NCBI GenBank assembly: GCA_964449135.1
Contig: CAYUXZ010000032.1
Location: 1-34,824, forward strand
Direction: 5' to 3'
Source of the DNA: SZAS-103 sp964449135
GTDB taxonomy: Bacteria > Pseudomonadota > Gammaproteobacteria > Xanthomonadales > Xanthomonadaceae
DNA length: 34,824 nt
The number at the start of each line of letters is the position of its first letter. Position 1 is the first letter of the stretch. Made by a program: the position numbers and the translations under genes. Positions 15,849-23,582 of the stretch are shown here, one piece after another. The notes below the pieces were generated by a model. It ran no database searches and was not told the DNA's origin. It saw only the letters and a program-made list of their open reading frames with translations.

Positions 15849-16000
15849 GATGTGCATGGATGCACAAATGCCGCGAGCGCAGGAGGCGCAAGAGCGGCGG
15901 ATGTGCATGGATGCACAAATGCCGCGAGCGGCTCTGCACTCCCTTCGGTCGCAGGACGGGCAAGAGCGGTGGATGTGCATGGATGCACGAATGCTGCGGA
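15849..16000. repeat. Three direct copies of a palindromic intergenic repeat
   Basis: Copies start at 15849, 15900 and 15972. Each opens with the palindrome TGTGCAT-GG-ATGCACA (third copy ATGCACG), followed by AATGCCGCGAGCG (AATGCTGCGGA in the third). Copies 1 and 2 both end with GCAAGAGCGG before the next copy starts, so the unit has constant ends and a variable middle (51 and 72 bases). Together with the reverse-orientation palindrome at 16037-16052 this fills the 295-base gap between THX and hutI. No gene is seen in it. Confidence 0.85.
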
Positions 16001-16036
16001 GGCAGGTCGAAAAACGCTCCTGCATTTTTGACACTC

Positions 16037-16052
16037 CCGCCATCCATGGCGG
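16037..16052. repeat. Palindrome CCGCCAT-CC-ATGGCGG
   Basis: Perfect seven-base stem with a two-base centre. It shares the CAT-(GG/CC)-ATG core with the three upstream copies but has a different outer stem and the opposite orientation. It lies 42 bases beyond the hutI stop codon. Confidence 0.75.
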
Positions 16053-16093
16053 TCGGATGCCGAGAGCAGCGATGTGTGGCGGTGATCGAACGC

Positions 16094-17320
16094 TCAGTAC
16101 GTTGTCAGCTTTCCGCCGAGGATCACTTGCCTCGCCACTCCGCCGCCGACCCAGTAACTTAGCTCCGCCGGATCGCGCGCGTTCCAGATAACGAGATCCG
16201 CGCGTTGGCCGACCACGAGCCGGCCGCGATCGGAAAGTCCCAGCGCTTTCGCCGCGTTCACCGTCGCGCCGCGCAGCGCTTCGGCGGGCGTGAGCCGGAA
16301 CTGCGCGCAGGCCAGCGCCATCGCCAGTCGAAGCGAGAGCAGCGGCGAGGTGCCCGGGTTGCAGTCGGTCGCGACCGCCATCACGACGCCGTGCGCGCGC
16401 AGGCTCTCGATCGGCGGGAGCTTCGTTTCGCGCAGGCACACGAAGGCGCCCGGCAGCAGCACCGCGACCGTACCTGCTGAGGCCATCGCGCGCGCGTCGT
16501 CGTCGTTGATCCATTCCAGATGGTCGGCGGATAGCGCATGGAAACTCGCGGCCAGCGCCGCGCCGCCGAGCCGGCTGAGTTGTTCGGCGTGCAGCTTGAC
16601 CGGCAAGCCGTGCGCGCTCGCTGCGTCGAACACGCGTCGAGTCTGTTCTAGGGAGAACCCGATGCCTTCGCAGAAAGCATCGACCGCGTCGGCGAGTCCG
16701 GCCTGTGCAATCGCGGGCAGCATCTCGCGGCAGACGAGGTCGATGTAATCGTCCGCGCGGCCCGCGAATTCCGGCGGCAGCGCGTGCGCGCCGAGGAAGG
16801 TCGTGCGCACTCCGACGCCGAGTTCGGCGCCGATGCGTCGCGCGACGAGCAGCATTTTCATCTCGGTTTCGGTGTCGAGCCCGTAGCCGGACTTGATTTC
16901 GAGGGTAGTCACGCCGTCGCGCAACAGCGCCTGCGCGCGCGGCAGCGATTGCGCGAACAGTTCGTCCTCGCTGGCCGCGCGCGTCGCGCGCACGGTCGAG
17001 ACGATCCCGCCGCCGGCTTTCGCGATGTCTTCGTAGCTTGCGCCCTGCAGGCGCAACTCGAATTCGCGCGCGCGGTCTCCGGCGAACACCAGGTGCGTGT
17101 GGCAGTCGATCAGGCCCGGCGTGAGCAGCGCGCCGCTTGCGGATTCCACATGCGATGTCAACGCATCGGACGCAGCTGGCAGCGCGTCCATCGCGCCGAC
17201 GAATACGATCTTGCCGTCCTTGCAACCGACCGCGCCGTTCTCGATCAGCCCGTAGCCCGCATCGCCCGCGAGCGTGGCCAGGCGCGCATCGGTGATCAGC
17301 AGGTCCCAGCGGTCGTGCAC
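16094..17320 (-). CDS. hutI: Imidazolonepropionase
   Basis: Third step of histidine breakdown: 4-imidazolone-5-propanoate to N-formimino-L-glutamate. Cytoplasmic amidohydrolase of 408 residues, the usual length. The metal-binding HTH is at His74 and His76 (IDCHTHLVFAG). Other family motifs are GGGIVSTVRATR, TTLEIKSGYGL, LHAEQLSRLGG and ATDCNPGTSP with the metal-ligand Asp. The start is the GTG at 17320 (a GGAG site is upstream and no ATG fits). It is divergent from hutF over 77 bases. Two other hut genes (hutF, hutU) are in the window. Confidence 0.96.
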   Translation of the reverse strand: MHDRWDLLITDARLATLAGDAGYGLIENGAVGCKDGKIVFVGAMDALPAASDALTSHVESASGALLTPGLIDCHTHLVFAGDRAREFELRLQGASYEDIAKAGGGIVSTVRATRAASEDELFAQSLPRAQALLRDGVTTLEIKSGYGLDTETEMKMLLVARRIGAELGVGVRTTFLGAHALPPEFAGRADDYIDLVCREMLPAIAQAGLADAVDAFCEGIGFSLEQTRRVFDAASAHGLPVKLHAEQLSRLGGAALAASFHALSADHLEWINDDDARAMASAGTVAVLLPGAFVCLRETKLPPIESLRAHGVVMAVATDCNPGTSPLLSLRLAMALACAQFRLTPAEALRGATVNAAKALGLSDRGRLVVGQRADLVIWNARDPAELSYWVGGGVARQVILGGKLTTY

Positions 17321-17349
17321 GAACGGCTCCGGCGCAGTGCGCAGCCCGC

Positions 17350-17355
17350 ATCATA
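17350..17355 (-). promoter_or_regulatory. Candidate -10 box for hutI
   Basis: TATGAT on the minus strand, 5 of 6 matches, about 30 bases upstream of the hutI GTG. The predicted RNA start near 17343 leaves room for the ribosome site. No good -35 was seen, which would fit activator-dependent expression. Confidence 0.38.
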
Positions 17356-17397
17356 GCCGTGCTGGCGGCCCGCGCGTGCGTCCGTTACGCTGCGGCG

Positions 17398-18759
17398 ATG
17401 GGAAACGCACCGAACCCGCTGCTCGCGCAGCACGCATGGTCGCCCGATGGCTGGGTGCACGATGCGGCGTTCGGCTGCGATGCGCAGGGACGTTTCGTCG
17501 GTGACTCCGCATCGGATGCGATGGTGGCGCGCTGGGTTTTGCCGGGAATCGCGAACTTGCATTCGCACGCGTTCCAGCGCGCGATGGCGGGCTTGGCGGA
17601 ACGACGTGGAAGCGAACACGATTCGTTCTGGAGCTGGCGCGAAACGATGTACGCGTTCGCCTCGCGCATCGAGCCCGACGACCTGCAAGCGATCGCAGCG
17701 CAGCTCTACGTCGAAATGCTGCGCGCGGGCTACACCCAAGTCTGCGAGTTCCACTACCTGCACCACGCGCCCGACGGTCGTCCCTACGCCGATCCCGCAG
17801 CGATGTCGCGCGCGATCGTCGCCGCGGCGCGCGAAGCCGGCATCGGCCTGACCCTGCTGCCGGTGCTTTACATGCGCGGCGGATTCGACGGGCGCGCGCT
17901 GTCGGCACGGCAGGAGCGCTTCGGCCACGAAGTCGATGCGTTCCTGCGTCTGCTGGATGCGCTGCGCGCCGAGCAAAACGAACGCGTGCGCATCGGCATG
18001 GCCTTCCACAGCCTGCGCGCGGTGCCACCGGACGCGCTCGCGGCGACGCTTGCCGCGTTGCCGAAGGACATGCCGCGGCATATCCATATTTCCGAGCAAA
18101 TCGCCGAGGTCGAGGAATGCGTCGCTGTCCGTGGCGTGCGTCCCGTGCGCTGGCTACTCGATCACGCCGACGTGGATGCGCGCTGGACGCTGGTGCACGC
18201 CACGCACCTCGACGACGGCGAAGTGCAGGGCATCGCGGAATCCGGCGCCGCGGTCGCGATCTGCACGACCACCGAAGCCAATCTTGGCGACGGCCTGTTC
18301 CCGTTGCGCGACTACCTCGATGCCGGCGGCGCCTGGGGCGTGGGTTCGGACTCGAACAGCTCGGTGTCGCCGGTCGAAGAGTTGCGTTGGCTCGAATACG
18401 GCCAGCGCCTGGTCACGCGTAGCCGCAATGTCGCCGCGGATGCAAGGCAGCCTTCGGTCGGCGAAACCCTGCTTCGCGGCGTCGCGCACAGCGCTTCGGC
18501 AAGCACGGGCGTCGGGGTGGGCAGGATCGCCGCCGGCCAGCGCGCCGACTGGGTCGTGCTCGACGATCAGGCGCCAGAACTCGCCGCGTGCGATGAAGCC
18601 AATCTCGTGGATAGTTGGTTGTTCAGCGGCAACCGGAATCTGGTGCGCGATGTCGTGGTCGCGGGACAGCACGTCATTCGCGACGGACGGCACGTCGACG
18701 AGGAACGCATCGCCGCGCGCTTTCGCGCCTGCGTGCAACGCCTCGCCGAATCGCTGTAG
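17398..18759 (+). CDS. hutF: Formimidoylglutamate deiminase
   Basis: Converts N-formimino-L-glutamate to N-formyl-L-glutamate and ammonia, which HutG then hydrolyses. 453 residues from ATG 17398; an upstream in-frame ATG (17359) adds residues unlike the family. The metal-binding HxH is His55 and His57 (ANLHSHAFQRAM). Other motifs are FHYLHH, AFHSLRAV, HIHISEQIAEVEECV, LVHATHLD and WGVGSDSNSSVSPVEEL. The amidohydrolase fold is the same as in HutI. Its presence shows that histidine is degraded by the five-step route, as in Pseudomonas and Xanthomonas, rather than by formiminoglutamase. Confidence 0.95.
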   Translation: MGNAPNPLLAQHAWSPDGWVHDAAFGCDAQGRFVGDSASDAMVARWVLPGIANLHSHAFQRAMAGLAERRGSEHDSFWSWRETMYAFASRIEPDDLQAIAAQLYVEMLRAGYTQVCEFHYLHHAPDGRPYADPAAMSRAIVAAAREAGIGLTLLPVLYMRGGFDGRALSARQERFGHEVDAFLRLLDALRAEQNERVRIGMAFHSLRAVPPDALAATLAALPKDMPRHIHISEQIAEVEECVAVRGVRPVRWLLDHADVDARWTLVHATHLDDGEVQGIAESGAAVAICTTTEANLGDGLFPLRDYLDAGGAWGVGSDSNSSVSPVEELRWLEYGQRLVTRSRNVAADARQPSVGETLLRGVAHSASASTGVGVGRIAAGQRADWVVLDDQAPELAACDEANLVDSWLFSGNRNLVRDVVVAGQHVIRDGRHVDEERIAARFRACVQRLAESL

Positions 18760-18762
18760 GGG

Positions 18763-19995
18763 TCAGCGCAACGCGGGCAGCAGCGGCGCGATGTCGCCGT
18801 CGTTCGGCTCGGGACGAATTCCGAGTAGCATCGCGAGCAGCGGATACACGTCCACGTTCGGAAATTCGGGGATCGCCGCGCCACGGCGGAAATCCGGCCC
18901 GCGTGCGATGAACACCGCGCGCATCAGCGGGTCGGCGTTGTCGTAGCCGTGCTCGCCCAACGAGAAGTGGCGCGTCTTCATCTCCTCGCGCGTGGTGATG
19001 ATCCAGCCGACATCGGCGATGCAAACTAGCGGCGGCACGCGCGGATTGCTTCCGTAGTGCAGGCGCGCGGGGATCGCGTCCTTGCGCCAGCAGCCCATGT
19101 GATCGTGCGGCGCGAGCAGCGCGGTTTCGACTTCGCGTTCGCGCCCCGGTTTCGCGCGTAATCCGGCGAGCACGCCCAGCGTGACCGTGCCGATAGCATC
19201 CGCAGGAACGATGTCGTCGAGCACGAGGTGGTGATCGGGCGACACATAGGCCATGCCGTGATCCGAGACGATGACGATATCGAGCGCATCGAGCTGGCCT
19301 CGTTGCGCGAGTCCGGCGCGCAGCCGCGCGAGCGCCTGGTCCACTTCGGCCATCGCGGCGTTCACCTCGGGCGAATCCGGGCCGTGGTCGTGCGCTTCGT
19401 GATCCACGCTCTGGAAATACAGGGTGAGGAAGCGCGGACGCTGCGCCTCCGGCAGGTCCAGCCAGGCCAGGACCTGGTCCACGCGCTGCGTCGGCGCAAT
19501 CGTCTTGTCGAACGGTTGCCAATAATCCGGACGCTGGCCGTGCACCGGCGCTTCCGAACCGGGCCAGAACATCGTCGCGGTGCGCAGGCCGGCGCGATCG
19601 GCGCTCACCCAGATCGGCGTGGCACCGTCCCACCAATGCTCGTCGCCGACCGCGTCGCGGTTGGACATCGAAAATCGCACGCCGGGGATCGCCGCGTCTT
19701 CCATCGTGTTCGCGACGATGCCGTGGTGGTCGGGGTACAGTCCCGTCACGAGGGTGTAGTGGTTCGGGAAGGTCAGCGACGGAAACGAGGGCTGCATCGC
19801 TTCGGCGCGCGTGCCTTCACGCGCGAATTGCGCGAGGGTCGGTGTGAGGCCGCGGTCGAGGTAACCCGGGCGAAAGCCGTCTATGGAGATCAGCAGCACC
19901 GTCGCGTGTCGATCGAAGCGTTCCTGCCGCGCGTTCTGCGGCGCGCAGGCGGCCAGCGCGATCAGTGCAACGACCAGGAGGATGCGATGGGGCAT
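18763..19995 (-). CDS. Nucleotide pyrophosphatase/phosphodiesterase-type lipoprotein
   Basis: 410 residues from ATG 19995. The signal sequence MPHRILLVVALIALAAC ends in a lipobox LAAC, so this is probably an outer-membrane or periplasmic lipoprotein. The alkaline-phosphatase-superfamily core has LLISIDGFRPGYL (metal Asp39), the nucleophile region FPSLTFPNHYTLVTGLYP with Thr75 and Asn78, YFQSVDHEAHDHGP, and IVIVSDHGM. It fits the NPP family, which cleaves phosphodiester or pyrophosphate bonds of nucleotides or lipids; the substrate cannot be told from sequence. It is convergent with hutF, three bases apart. An upstream frame to 20103 is open but lacks a signal-like start. Confidence 0.92.
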   Translation of the reverse strand: MPHRILLVVALIALAACAPQNARQERFDRHATVLLISIDGFRPGYLDRGLTPTLAQFAREGTRAEAMQPSFPSLTFPNHYTLVTGLYPDHHGIVANTMEDAAIPGVRFSMSNRDAVGDEHWWDGATPIWVSADRAGLRTATMFWPGSEAPVHGQRPDYWQPFDKTIAPTQRVDQVLAWLDLPEAQRPRFLTLYFQSVDHEAHDHGPDSPEVNAAMAEVDQALARLRAGLAQRGQLDALDIVIVSDHGMAYVSPDHHLVLDDIVPADAIGTVTLGVLAGLRAKPGREREVETALLAPHDHMGCWRKDAIPARLHYGSNPRVPPLVCIADVGWIITTREEMKTRHFSLGEHGYDNADPLMRAVFIARGPDFRRGAAIPEFPNVDVYPLLAMLLGIRPEPNDGDIAPLLPALR

Positions 19996-20226
19996 GGATG
20001 GCCTGGATGCCGTCGGATCGATCGCCAAGATGCCACAGCAGGGGTTCGTGCGCATGACCTCGCCACGCGTGTCCGATCCGGCTGGTCGGCGAGCCGCGTT
20101 CACGCGGCTGACGCCCGCATGAACGTTCAGCCGGCGGCACTACGAAACCGTCCTGCGCGGGCGTATATAGGCATTGGAGGGATCCGACGGAACCGCGGTA
20201 TCCTCCCCGTCCACAGGGAGAAAGAC

Positions 20227-20541
20227 ATGAACAAGCTGCTGACAGCGATGCTGCTCGCCGCCTGCACCGGTATCGCATTCGCGCAGACGGACACCGCGGG
20301 TGTCTCCAACGACAAGGTCAAGGTCGACGCTCCGCCGATGACACCAGCCGAAAAAGCCGCCGATCACCACTGCCTGCGCTACACCGGTACACACATCCGT
20401 TCGAGCGCGCCGGCCAGGACCGACAAGGCGACCGACTGCGCGAAGGGCGTGGGCACGGCCTATAGCCGCGAAGACATCGAGCGCACCGGCACGATCACGA
20501 CCGCAGACGCCCTGCGTCATCTGGATCCTTCCATCCACTGA
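20227..20541 (+). CDS. Small secreted protein resembling the plug end of TonB-dependent receptors
   Basis: 104 residues from ATG 20227, with an AGGGAG ribosome site. Signal peptide MNKLLTAMLLAACTGIAFAQ, cut after AFA or FAQ. A single Cys pair lies at HHCLRYTGTHI and TDCAKG, possibly a disulfide. YSREDIERTGTITTADALRH near the C-terminus is very like the plug-domain segment of TonB-dependent receptors (REEIE.TGA.TVADALR), and TGTHIR resembles the TGSRI region before it. There is no barrel: the frame ends with TGA at 20541 and the following sequence does not resume it. I do not recognise a named family; similar small proteins may exist in Xanthomonadales. Confidence 0.7.
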   Translation: MNKLLTAMLLAACTGIAFAQTDTAGVSNDKVKVDAPPMTPAEKAADHHCLRYTGTHIRSSAPARTDKATDCAKGVGTAYSREDIERTGTITTADALRHLDPSIH

Positions 20542-20646
20542 GCGCGCCGCGATCGCGTGGCAAGGGAGCGGGGCGCGTCGCAGGCGCGCTCCGCAGGCAG
20601 TAAAGCCGCCCATCGATCGAACCACGATTTTCGGCAAGAAAACAAG

Positions 20647-20670
20647 ACGCCGCGCAATGCGCGGCGTTTT
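20647..20670 (+). terminator. Rho-independent terminator
   Basis: ACGCCGCGC and GCGCGGCGT pair around a three-base loop (AAT), followed by TTT. It separates the small secreted protein from modA; the long gap to the 20541 stop (105 bases) is otherwise empty. Confidence 0.8.
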
Positions 20671-20730
20671 CGCTTGCGCGGGCGGCGGACGCGCTGCGCT
20701 ATGCTTGCGCGAGCCAACGAAGGTTCGTCC

Positions 20731-21504
20731 ATGCGTTTCGTCGCGCGACTGCTTGCTGCCCTCTTGCTGATCCTGTGCAGTTCCTGCGCGACGGCAACCG
20801 ATCGCCCGCTGACCGTGTTCGCCGCCGCAAGCCTGCGCGAAAGCCTCGACGCGGTCGCGCAGGCCTGGGAAGCCGAGGGCCACGGCAAGGTCGTGGTGTC
20901 CTACGCGGCGAGCTCGGCATTGGCCAGGCAGATCGAGCAGGGCGCGCCCGCGGACGTGTTCGTTTCCGCCGACAGCGAATGGATGGACTACCTGCAGGAA
21001 CGCAAGCTGATCGACCCGGCATCGCGTTTCATCCTCGCGCGGAATACGCTTGTCCTCGTCGCGCCCGCGAATTCGAAACTGCAAGCGTTCGATCCGTCGC
21101 GACGCGGCGCGCTGATGTCCGCGCTCGGCGACGGCCGGCTCGCCGTTGCGGAAACCGGCAGCGTCCCGGCAGGAAAGTACGCGCGGCAGTCGCTGGAAAA
21201 ACTCGGACTCTGGGACGCCGTCGTTTCCAGGCTCGCGCAGGGCGAGAACGTGCGCGCCGCGCTGGAGTTCGTCGCGCGCGGCGACACGCCGCTGGGCATC
21301 GTCTATCTCACGGACGCACGCGCCGAGCCGCGCGTGAAGATCGTTGGACGCTTCCCAGGCAGGTCCCACGACCCGATCGTCTACCCGGCCGCGCGCACCA
21401 GCGCCGCCGCCGACCCGAAAGCAGCCGCCGCGTTTCTCCAATACCTGCGCAGTCCACGCGCCACCGCGATATTCCGTCGCGCAGGATTCGCCGACGCGCG
21501 CTGA
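20731..21504 (+). CDS. modA: Molybdate ABC transporter substrate-binding protein
   Basis: 257 residues from ATG 20731 (AAGG about nine bases upstream). Signal peptide MRFVARLLAALLLILCSSC with TLTVFAAASLRESLDAVAQA just after it. Family motifs are SYAASSALARQIEQGAPADVFVSAD, GRLAVAETGSVPAGKYARQ, and GDTPLGIVYLTDA. It binds molybdate (or tungstate) in the periplasm. The usual length is 240-260. An open frame extends to 20557 through the terminator region and is not used. It is followed by modB after 18 bases, as in modABC operons. Confidence 0.93.
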   Translation: MRFVARLLAALLLILCSSCATATDRPLTVFAAASLRESLDAVAQAWEAEGHGKVVVSYAASSALARQIEQGAPADVFVSADSEWMDYLQERKLIDPASRFILARNTLVLVAPANSKLQAFDPSRRGALMSALGDGRLAVAETGSVPAGKYARQSLEKLGLWDAVVSRLAQGENVRAALEFVARGDTPLGIVYLTDARAEPRVKIVGRFPGRSHDPIVYPAARTSAAADPKAAAAFLQYLRSPRATAIFRRAGFADAR

Positions 21505-21522
21505 CGAAACCTTCGACGAGCC

Positions 21523-22212
21523 ATGATCTCCTTCACCGCCGAGGAAACCGCCGCGATCGCGTTGTCGGTGCGCGTGGCGGCGCTGGCGATCGCGGCCGCG
21601 CTGCCGTTCGCGGTCGCGGTCGCCTACGTGCTCGCGCGCTGGAAGTTTCCCGGCAAGATCCTGTTCGACGCGCTCGTGCACCTGCCGCTGGTGCTGCCGC
21701 CGGTGCTCACCGGCTACGCTCTGCTAGTGCTGTTCGGAAGGCACGGCGCGATCGGCTCGCGCCTGCAGGACTGGTTCGGCATCAGCGTCGCGTTCCGCTG
21801 GACCGGCGCGGTGATCGCCGCGGCGGTGATGGCGTTTCCTTTGTTCGTGCGCTCGGTACGGCTGTCGATCGAGGCGATCCCGCGCGAACTCGACGAGACG
21901 GCCGCGAGCCTGGGTGCGAGCCGCTGGCAGCGTTTCTGGCGCGTGTTGCTGCCGCTGAGCCTGCCCGGTATCGCCGCAGGCGTCACCCTCGCGTTCGCGA
22001 AGGCGCTCGGCGAATTCGGTGCGACCATCACATTCGTGTCGAACATCCCCGGCGAAACGCGCACGATCGCGCTCGCGATCCAGTCGCTGAGCCAGGTGCC
22101 GAACGGCGACGCGGGGATCTGGCGGCTCGCGTTCGTGTCGGTGCTGCTCTCGATCGGCGCGTTGGCCGCGTCGGAATGGCTGACGCGGCGCGCGCTTCGG
22201 CAGCGGCGCTGA
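21523..22212 (+). CDS. modB: Molybdate ABC transporter permease
   Basis: 229 residues with five or six hydrophobic segments. The permease EAA-type loop is at ELDETAASLGASRWQRFWRVLLPLSLPGI, and EFGATITFVSNIPGETRTIALAIQS is the typical ModB/CysT segment. It forms the inner-membrane channel and would pair with the ModC ATPase. No modC follows: the next gene encodes an NTF2-like protein, and no ABC signature (Walker A, LSGGQ) appears near. So the transporter has no ATPase within the window. Confidence 0.94.
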   Translation: MISFTAEETAAIALSVRVAALAIAAALPFAVAVAYVLARWKFPGKILFDALVHLPLVLPPVLTGYALLVLFGRHGAIGSRLQDWFGISVAFRWTGAVIAAAVMAFPLFVRSVRLSIEAIPRELDETAASLGASRWQRFWRVLLPLSLPGIAAGVTLAFAKALGEFGATITFVSNIPGETRTIALAIQSLSQVPNGDAGIWRLAFVSVLLSIGALAASEWLTRRALRQRR

Positions 22213-22280
22213 ACGACGACGATGGCGCGGCATTGCGCGCGTGCTGCTACGATGGAATCCGACGATTGCGGAGAATGCCG

Positions 22281-22949
22281 ATGATGGCGGAAGCGAATGA
22301 GGATGCTCGCGGAATGCGGCACGTCGCGGCGTGGTGCATGGCGATCAGCGGACTGCTCACCTGTGCCGGCATCGCGTGGGCGGTCGCGTATGCCGCGCCG
22401 ACGCTGCCGGCCGGCGCGCCGAAGACGGTCACGAAGTCCATGCCCGCGCCGCAGCCGCAGACCACGGCCCAGGTCGCGACCGTCGCGCAAAGCCCGGTCG
22501 AGTGCGAAGTCTGGAATCGCGAGCGCAGCTTCGCGAACAGCGTCGAGAACCACGACGCGAAAGCCTTCGCCGATCACATCGACGCGAACGCCGCGTTCGG
22601 AGCGGGCACGCGCGCGGTGCTGCACGGCCGCGCCTCGGTCATCGCCGACTGGAAGGACATCATCGAAGGCAAGACGATCAAGCTGCACTGGTCGCCGGCG
22701 ATCGTGACCGTCGGCGGCAACGGCACGCTCGCGATCTCGCGCGGCCCGTCGTGGATGGAGGACCTGCGGCCCGGCGCGAAGGCGCACTATCGCATCGGCG
22801 AGTTCATCTCGACCTGGACGAAGAACAGCGACGGCAAGTGGCGCGTGCTGTTCGACAGCGGAGCCGCGCCGATGCACGAAGCCAGCGCGGACGAAATCGC
22901 ACAGCTCGCGGCCGCGATACCAAAGAGTTGCCAGATGGCGCCGCGCTGA
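22281..22949 (+). CDS. Membrane-anchored or exported NTF2-like (SnoaL/DUF4440-type) protein
   Basis: 222 residues from ATG 22281, chosen because a GGAG site lies seven bases before it; ATG 22275 is too close to that site. A hydrophobic segment at about residues 17-40 (AAWCMAISGLLTCAGIAWAV) is either a signal peptide or an anchor. A Pro/Gln/Thr linker follows. Residues about 75-205 form an NTF2-like domain: SFANSVENHDAKAFADHI, VLHGRASVIADWKDII, GTLAISRGPSWM, RIGEFISTWTKNSDGKWRVLFD. Such domains are often ligand-binding or isomerase-like; the substrate is unknown. It is convergent with the MGMT gene. Confidence 0.82.
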   Translation: MMAEANEDARGMRHVAAWCMAISGLLTCAGIAWAVAYAAPTLPAGAPKTVTKSMPAPQPQTTAQVATVAQSPVECEVWNRERSFANSVENHDAKAFADHIDANAAFGAGTRAVLHGRASVIADWKDIIEGKTIKLHWSPAIVTVGGNGTLAISRGPSWMEDLRPGAKAHYRIGEFISTWTKNSDGKWRVLFDSGAAPMHEASADEIAQLAAAIPKSCQMAPR

Positions 22950-22956
22950 GCGCGGC

Positions 22957-23001
22957 GGGAGAGGGAGCAAACTCGAGGGGCGCGAATTTGCCCCCTCTCC
23001 C
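22957..23001. repeat. Inverted repeat between convergent genes
   Basis: The arms at 22957-22971 and 22987-23001 are 15 bases long with one mismatch, based on GGGAGAGGGAGCAAA and its complement; the loop is 15 bases. Its position between the two convergent stops (22949 and 23026) suggests a bidirectional terminator or a REP-like element. The GGGAGAGGG type is common in Xanthomonadales genomes. Confidence 0.7.
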
Positions 23002-23025
23002 AGCCAGCACATGGTTGATATCCCG

Positions 23026-23517
23026 CTAGCACAGCGCGGGCGCTGCGGGAATCGCGCCTTCGTGCTCGAGCAGGAAGCGTTTCAACGGCAGTCCGCCGCC
23101 GAATCCGGTGAGGCTGCCGTCGCTGCCGATCACGCGATGGCAGGGCAGCACGATCGGCAGCGGATTGCGGCCGTTCGCGGCGCCGACCGCGCGCATCGCC
23201 TTCGGCGCGCCGATGCGCGCGGCGAGTTCTCCGTAGCTCCAGGTCGCGCCGAACGGAATCTGCGCGAGCGTCTTCCACACCTGCACCTGGAACGGCGTGC
23301 CGACCGGGTTCAGCGGCAGCTCGAAGCGTTTGCGTTCGCCGTGGAAGTACGCGAGCAGTTGCTCGCGCGCCTCGCGCAGCGCGCTCGCGTCGCGTTTCCA
23401 GCGTTCGCGGTCGGGCGCGTCGTATTTGTTCGTCGGGAACAGGATGTGCCGCACGCCCGCGTCGTTCGCGGCGACGGTCAGCGGGCCGATCGGCGTTTCG
23501 AAAACATCGAACCACAT
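23026..23517 (-). CDS. ogt: Methylated-DNA--protein-cysteine methyltransferase
   Basis: Suicide enzyme that takes alkyl groups from O6-alkylguanine onto its own cysteine. 163 residues from ATG 23517, with GGAG about six bases upstream. The active site is PCHRVIG with Cys126 (residues 125-131), the arginine finger region is MRAVGAANGRNP, and FGATWSYGELAARIG is the helix-turn-helix DNA-binding segment. The alternative start ATG 23586 overlaps the stop of the upstream gene (ATGA), but the added 23 residues look like translated spacer. It lies just downstream of the Ada-N/AlkA gene and probably shares its transcript. Confidence 0.92.
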   Translation of the reverse strand: MWFDVFETPIGPLTVAANDAGVRHILFPTNKYDAPDRERWKRDASALREAREQLLAYFHGERKRFELPLNPVGTPFQVQVWKTLAQIPFGATWSYGELAARIGAPKAMRAVGAANGRNPLPIVLPCHRVIGSDGSLTGFGGGLPLKRFLLEHEGAIPAAPALC

Positions 23518-23582
23518 GGAAGCTCCGGGACTGTGGGCTGGGGACTGATTGCGGAAAGCGAGCTGCTGAAGGTTCATGGAAT

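Noticed and set aside
15849..16000. CRISPR array
   Set aside because: Three palindromic copies with unequal spacing (51 and 72 bases), conserved flanks on both sides of the variable part, and no cas gene. It fits an intergenic repeat better.
20227..20541. Truncated remains of a full TonB-dependent receptor
   Set aside because: The frame has its own signal peptide, ribosome site, stop and a downstream terminator. No barrel-like sequence follows in any frame before modA.
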